From the IMG/VR virus record IMGVR_UViG_3300048930_000290, positions 1 through 39,787 of that record: a stretch of DNA of 39,787 bases, one strand, 5' to 3'. Below are positions 37,801 through 39,787 of this stretch, piece after piece; within the stretch, counting starts at the first letter, position 1, and every line of letters starts with the position of its first letter. The translations under genes were made by a program, and so were the position numbers. The DNA comes from a virus. Under the pieces are notes generated by a model, which was not told where the DNA came from, did not search any database, and saw only the letters and a list, made by a program, of their open reading frames with translations.

Positions 37801-38042
37801 ATCTCTTGCTTTCTTCCCCGACCTTTTTTCGAATAGAGAACCCAATTGATGCCAGAGCATGAGGTGGCAATCTTTGAGATTGCTGTATATACAACCACGT
37901 TTTTTGAAAACCCGAAGCGAGAGAAAGATTCATAGTTCGCATCGGTTGAGACGGGTCTACCTAAAAGATTTTTTGACATCACTATTCGAGCTTGAGATTC
38001 TTTAAGAGAAAAAGCGTACCTAAGTCGGTCGAGAAAGTTCAT
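34824..38042 (-). CDS. Portal-MuF fusion protein carrying an in-frame intein
   Basis: 1072 codons. Residues about 1-430 are an HK97-type portal (MSKNLLGRPVSTDANYESFS ... LGVPPELMGFGQKTFNNYRE). A Glu/Asp-rich linker (about 500-530) leads to a MuF head-morphogenesis domain (about 640-786). It has ARATRIARTEVAVASQYG, the WKEWVTANDSRVRDGAHGG motif and AMNGAEVPLDEKFGVPPDA. The MuF domain is interrupted after Ile-Asn by a 271-residue intein (787-1057); the remainder is Cys1058-Arg-Cys through the stop. Splicing would give an 801-aa protein with the full Asn-Cys-Arg-Cys. The portal forms the DNA entry ring; MuF proteins assist head assembly. Confidence 0.88.
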   Translation of the reverse strand: MNFLDRLRYAFSLKESQARIVMSKNLLGRPVSTDANYESFSRFGFSKNVVVYTAISKIATSCSGINWVLYSKKGRGRKQEIEEHPLLTLWDKPNPLQGTAAFIESVVAFNRIAGNSYIEANKGLNLSGPPLELWPVRPDKMKVIPGANGYPKQYVFSNAGQEKRWDVDPITLTSQIMHWKTFNPLSDWYGLSPLEASMLSLDQNNAGQRWNLALLQNSATPSGVLQMKVSDANPRGELTNEQYERLRKEFETNYKGAKNAGNPMIIEGGLSWQAISLGPKDMDFINNKTTTATDLALALGVPPELMGFGQKTFNNYREARLAFYEETILPMMDSLRDQLNMWLTPAFGEGLWLDYDKDDIEALTWKREQKYSTLQSTEFLTLNEKREAAGFEEQQGLNFYNIGGQMMYDYELASSAKPSTEEGADSTESLTGIQITSMVAVIEAVGSGRLPRDTGVNILITAFNLTSEQAEQIMGEVGRSFTPTAPPTNEAPNNAGPEPREQNDESEDDESEDDELEEDEKGWKSINLLNANEKRKSWKRQNQRRKRLQGSFERDLKQDFLDLSQRLSKTAKALEGKDKKLIEYALLQTESEWHEDLKKTLMRHTRYALEDFGNMVLEEGKSLGYNIEKKANVKFDTFIKYWTETRSGEQIKTITSTNQKTIKKIIGEWTQTAIEDGDSIPELSKFIQSEFEELTPARATRIARTEVAVASQYGSMEAIKSLQIPGVWKEWVTANDSRVRDGAHGGADHGAMNGAEVPLDEKFGVPPDALMDGPLDSSAGADQVINCFHPDSLVTGYFIAGSSFKYVGNMVKVKTKSGRVFTVTKNHPVLSKKGFIPAKDITQGLHLVSYASEVKAFRDVRDVNEQNKPTRIQEIFELLKKDGQSFTRKLIADNFHGDAVSGQSDINVVVANSELLDGLKLFKSLSNLSLEKKDSQLSSLNSLGGFDFGVETDPASTPGNPSFFQLPFNQNGVTLDSAPLNKLLFGLTSKLDALLQQIPRDNSPITTAKLCELVDGSAGLVFFDEVESVEVFRYSGHVYDLQSNSGLLISDGVVVSNCRCVLVYKSKNQGEL
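34874..34901 (+). promoter_or_regulatory. Antisense promoter inside the intein for the nuclease gene
   Basis: On the plus strand TTGACA (34874-34879, perfect consensus) lies over the intein's last codons. GATAAG (34896-34901, 4 of 6) follows after 16 bases. Transcription would start about 8-12 bases later, just before the Shine-Dalgarno GGAG at 34919. Both elements are inside the intein boundaries, so they move with the element. Confidence 0.5.
34919..34922 (+). promoter_or_regulatory. Shine-Dalgarno GGAG deciding the antisense nuclease start
   Basis: GGAG is followed nine bases later by ATG 34932. A TTG (34917) five codons upstream overlaps the GGAG itself and would have no ribosome site. 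The GGAG is the antisense of intein codons Leu255-Gln256, and ATG is the antisense of His251 (CAT) in block F. Confidence 0.7.
34932..35666 (+). CDS. Antisense-encoded homing endonuclease-like protein (HTH + Vsr/EDxHD-like nuclease)
   Basis: 244 aa. Residues 20-45 form a helix-turn-helix (ASINQLAKLCGCDRGVISRY), followed by RSQSEQEF. From about 100 a PD-(D/E)XK-type core follows: LRVFLFETEIAKAL (E108), HHNVDIGLP (D132), HRIAVEVIS (E143) and LLDAGWFVLFIYIPD. This layout matches Vsr-like EDxHD homing endonucleases known from inteins and introns. It lies wholly inside the intein on the other strand, with codons complementary in register (plus first base opposite minus third). It would cut intein-free portal genes to spread the intein. 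The His that usually follows the E-V motif is not evident, so activity is uncertain. Confidence 0.8.
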   Translation: MARISKDLNRFDLIKKYQSGASINQLAKLCGCDRGVISRYLLKKGIKLRSQSEQEFIKWRTIKSDPILIERQLKKAWVARRGSRVSLDTKIKTAKTIQRRKLRVFLFETEIAKALKKFKPVQQFAIGHHNVDIGLPTHRIAVEVISYQFSSKRLPVLFKKFEDLLDAGWFVLFIYIPDISKGLDLACITDKVKTLSDVLSRDKTLFGQYGVIFGNGKNSPRFGLNLHHIPNIFKTRPRYKIPGD

Positions 38043-38070
38043 TGAAGCCTCATCAAAGTTGAAAAATCTT

Positions 38071-39570
38071 TTAGATGATTGATCGAATTCTTGGGCCGCT
38101 TAAGCTGCGTTTAGAAAAGAACTCAATCATCATCGATGTCGTATCTACCATGTCATCGTGTTTTGTTTTTGGGAACTTGTTGTGCTGCTTTACAAATAGA
38201 TCAATCAAGTTCACCGTTTTTCTACTTTCATCATCCTGAATCATGATGGGCGCTTTTGGCAAGTAACACTTGCCCGCCCTAACCGTTGGTGTAGCTGCGG
38301 TGGCTCTTACCACCTTGTCACGTTGACCGGGATCAAAGGGCAAAACGGGAAGAGAAGTTTTATAGAGAAGGTACTGAATCAAAGATGATCCCGCAGATTT
38401 ATCCTCGATCACAACCGCATTGGGTCGCCACTTTTCAGAGTAAGAAAGAGTTAAGGCTTCCAGTGTTGGGGCGTCAGTTTTTTGTTGCCAAAGGTCCAGT
38501 AAAAAATAAGCGTTCTCAGTTCTAGCCCACACTGCAAAGACACTGTAGTCATTTGACACGCCGGGCTTTTGGGCCGCGTCAATAAAAAGTCCAGTTTCTA
38601 GGATGCTTGATGGACTGGCCTCATAAAACCGCCAATCCTCAATCGGGAATAGACCCCCCTTGGGTGGCTTAGGGGTCTGGTTCAACTGCGCCTCAGCGTC
38701 TTGACCAAGCGTTATTTTAGCGTCTTCTATGGCCTTCTCATCCCATTGATTGGGCCATAAAAGCTCACCTTTCTTTTGACGCGGGTCAATAAAGTTTAAA
38801 GCCGTCTTGCTCTTTGATTCATCATCTGCATCGGGATCGAATTCAGCGGGCAAGATCAAGCGGTCATAGTTATTAGTTTTGATGAGGTGGCCAGTGAGAT
38901 CATTCTCATGAAGCCTTTGCATGATAAGAACTTTTGCATATTTCTTGGGGTTGTTGATACGTGTTGATAACACGGTGTCGTTCCACCTGATAGCCTCATC
39001 TCTTGCAAGTTCAGAGTGGGCATCAAGTGCAGATGTAGGGTCATCAATAAAAAGAAAATCACCACCAAAGCCTGTGATACCAGAGCCCACACCGACTGAG
39101 TGACGAGTGCCACCACGTGAGTTCTTAAAAGAGGTCTTCAAGTTCTGATCGCCTAACAACTTCCAATCAATGTTAAACGTCTCACGGTAGAGTTGACTCT
39201 CAATGATTTGACGGGTCTTGATTGAGTCACGTGTGGCAAGTGTAGCCGAGTGAGAACCATAGATAAAAGATTTGTCAGGTTGATCCACCCACACCCATGC
39301 GGGAAAGGCCACGCATCCAAGTATCGACTTCATGTGACGAGGTGGGATGTTGATGATCAGCTTTTGAATATCAAACCGGGCCACCGCTTCTAGGTGATCA
39401 CAGATAGCTTTTATATGCCACCCATCGACAAAAGGTGTTTCAGGTTCTATCAACTTCCAAAAATATTTTGTGAAGTGATAAAGCGACACACGCGCAAGAC
39501 GGCGCGAGATCTCTTTCTCAATCTCGATCTGCTTCAATATCGATTGGTTCAGCTTCAAACTCTTGCTCAT
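38071..39570 (-). CDS. terL: Terminase large subunit (TerL)
   Basis: 499 aa from ATG 39570; a TTG 11 codons earlier is less likely. Counted from that TTG, the ATPase domain has Walker A-like INIPPRHMKS (85-93) and Walker B FLFIDDP (183-189), with a coupling motif later (KVLIMQRLHENDLTG). The nuclease domain has GLFIDAAQ (D342), VVIEDKSAGSS and KHDDMVDTTS, the RNase H-type acidic set. It packages DNA with the TerS protein encoded upstream; the genes overlap. The portal follows after 28 bases. Confidence 0.93.
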   Translation of the reverse strand: MSKSLKLNQSILKQIEIEKEISRRLARVSLYHFTKYFWKLIEPETPFVDGWHIKAICDHLEAVARFDIQKLIINIPPRHMKSILGCVAFPAWVWVDQPDKSFIYGSHSATLATRDSIKTRQIIESQLYRETFNIDWKLLGDQNLKTSFKNSRGGTRHSVGVGSGITGFGGDFLFIDDPTSALDAHSELARDEAIRWNDTVLSTRINNPKKYAKVLIMQRLHENDLTGHLIKTNNYDRLILPAEFDPDADDESKSKTALNFIDPRQKKGELLWPNQWDEKAIEDAKITLGQDAEAQLNQTPKPPKGGLFPIEDWRFYEASPSSILETGLFIDAAQKPGVSNDYSVFAVWARTENAYFLLDLWQQKTDAPTLEALTLSYSEKWRPNAVVIEDKSAGSSLIQYLLYKTSLPVLPFDPGQRDKVVRATAATPTVRAGKCYLPKAPIMIQDDESRKTVNLIDLFVKQHNKFPKTKHDDMVDTTSMMIEFFSKRSLSGPRIRSII

Positions 39571-39787
39571 ACTCGGATGTCTTTCTCTCGATCTTCTTTG
39601 CAATCTCTTGCTGTTTTTTTACCGTCTCGCTTGTTGCTTCAATCAACCTCATACTCTCACGGTTTTCTATCTCAAGCCGTCTCTTTTCAGCGAGTAGCTC
39701 TTCTGTGGTCATACCTTGGAAGGGGTTTTGCACTCTGTGGATCTGTTCATCTGGCACTTTACCTATCAGTCGATTTAAAAAGAAGTC
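39518..39787 (-). CDS. terS: Terminase small subunit, C-terminal part; continues into position 1
   Basis: Continuation of the gene at 1-376. The window end cuts it at 39787, while bases 39664-39787 repeat 1-124. The last part encodes a coiled coil (EIENRESMRLIEATSETVKK) and an acidic end (EAEPIDIEADRD). The stop at 39518 lies 53 bases inside TerL. An apparent GTG start at 39757 is an artefact of the window end; the true start is ATG 376. Confidence 0.75.
   Translation of the reverse strand, partial: DFFLNRLIGKVPDEQIHRVQNPFQGMTTEELLAEKRRLEIENRESMRLIEATSETVKKQQEIAKKIERKTSEYEQEFEAEPIDIEADRD
39664..39787. repeat. Terminal direct repeat (right copy)
   Basis: Repeats 1-124 with one difference at 39764 (T instead of G at 101). 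Marks the join of the circularised contig. Either linear overlap from assembly or a population variant accounts for the mismatch. Confidence 0.93.

Noticed and set aside
1-39787. tRNA genes, CRISPR arrays, integrase, insertion sequences
   Set aside because: No cloverleaf with a T-loop consensus, regularly spaced repeats, tyrosine or serine recombinase motifs, or transposase were seen by eye. A tRNA scan would be the decisive check.

Overview
This window is an essentially complete genome of a tailed dsDNA phage (Caudoviricetes, siphovirus-like). Bases 1-124 and 39664-39787 are the same sequence with one mismatch. The contig therefore closes on itself at about 39,663 bp, and the small terminase gene runs across the join. 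The head genes are HK97-type, and a frameshifted tail-assembly-chaperone pair precedes a 688-codon tape measure, which indicates a long non-contractile tail. No integrase was recognised, so a virulent lifestyle is likely. The host is probably Gram-negative: there are lipobox proteins, an exported protein with an aromatic C-terminus, and a spanin-like lipoprotein in the lysis region. Base composition and the signal-peptide-bearing tail-end proteins would fit a Bdellovibrio-like host, but that is only a guess.

Layout. (a) 376-6068, minus strand: small accessory genes (zinc-finger, single-TM, lipoprotein), a RuvC-like resolvase, an iteron/AT-rich block at about 3028-3348 that looks like an origin or operator cluster, a primase-polymerase/VapE-type helicase, and a small HTH regulator. 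(b) 6169-19112, plus strand: SNF2-type helicase, acidic and lysine-rich small proteins, Cas4-like DUF2800 nuclease, DUF2815 ssDNA-binding protein and T7-like family A DNA polymerase. Interspersed are two SAM-methyltransferase-like genes and two glycosyltransferases (a membrane GT2 synthase and a GT9-like enzyme). The strand ends with an L,D-transpeptidase-fold endolysin. (c) 39757 down to 19006, minus strand: the late operon of TerS, TerL, portal-MuF fusion, prohead protease, capsid, head-tail connectors, tail tube, chaperones G/GT, tape measure, tail tip and fibres, two exported proteins, and a lysis/spanin-like group. The two strands converge at 19006-19112, where the endolysin and lipoprotein 3' ends overlap.

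The most striking structure is in the portal-MuF gene. A 271-residue intein (34872-35684) interrupts the conserved Asn-Cys-Arg-Cys of the MuF domain. On the opposite strand, codon-for-codon in register, lies an uninterrupted 244-codon gene (34932-35666). It encodes a helix-turn-helix plus a Vsr/EDxHD-like (PD-(D/E)XK superfamily) nuclease of the kind used as homing endonucleases. Its start codon and Shine-Dalgarno sequence are the antisense of intein block F, its stop codon is the antisense of block A, and a TTGACA promoter candidate sits over the C-terminal splice junction. The whole mobile unit, protein-splicing element plus endonuclease, is thus written on both strands of the same 813 bp.

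Several small genes look broken or recoded at homopolymers (1599-1606, 1252-1258, 9801-9803, 32120s). Either the assembly carries homopolymer errors or slippage is used. The A9 site of the tail chaperones (29104-29112) is a genuine-looking -1 programmed frameshift.
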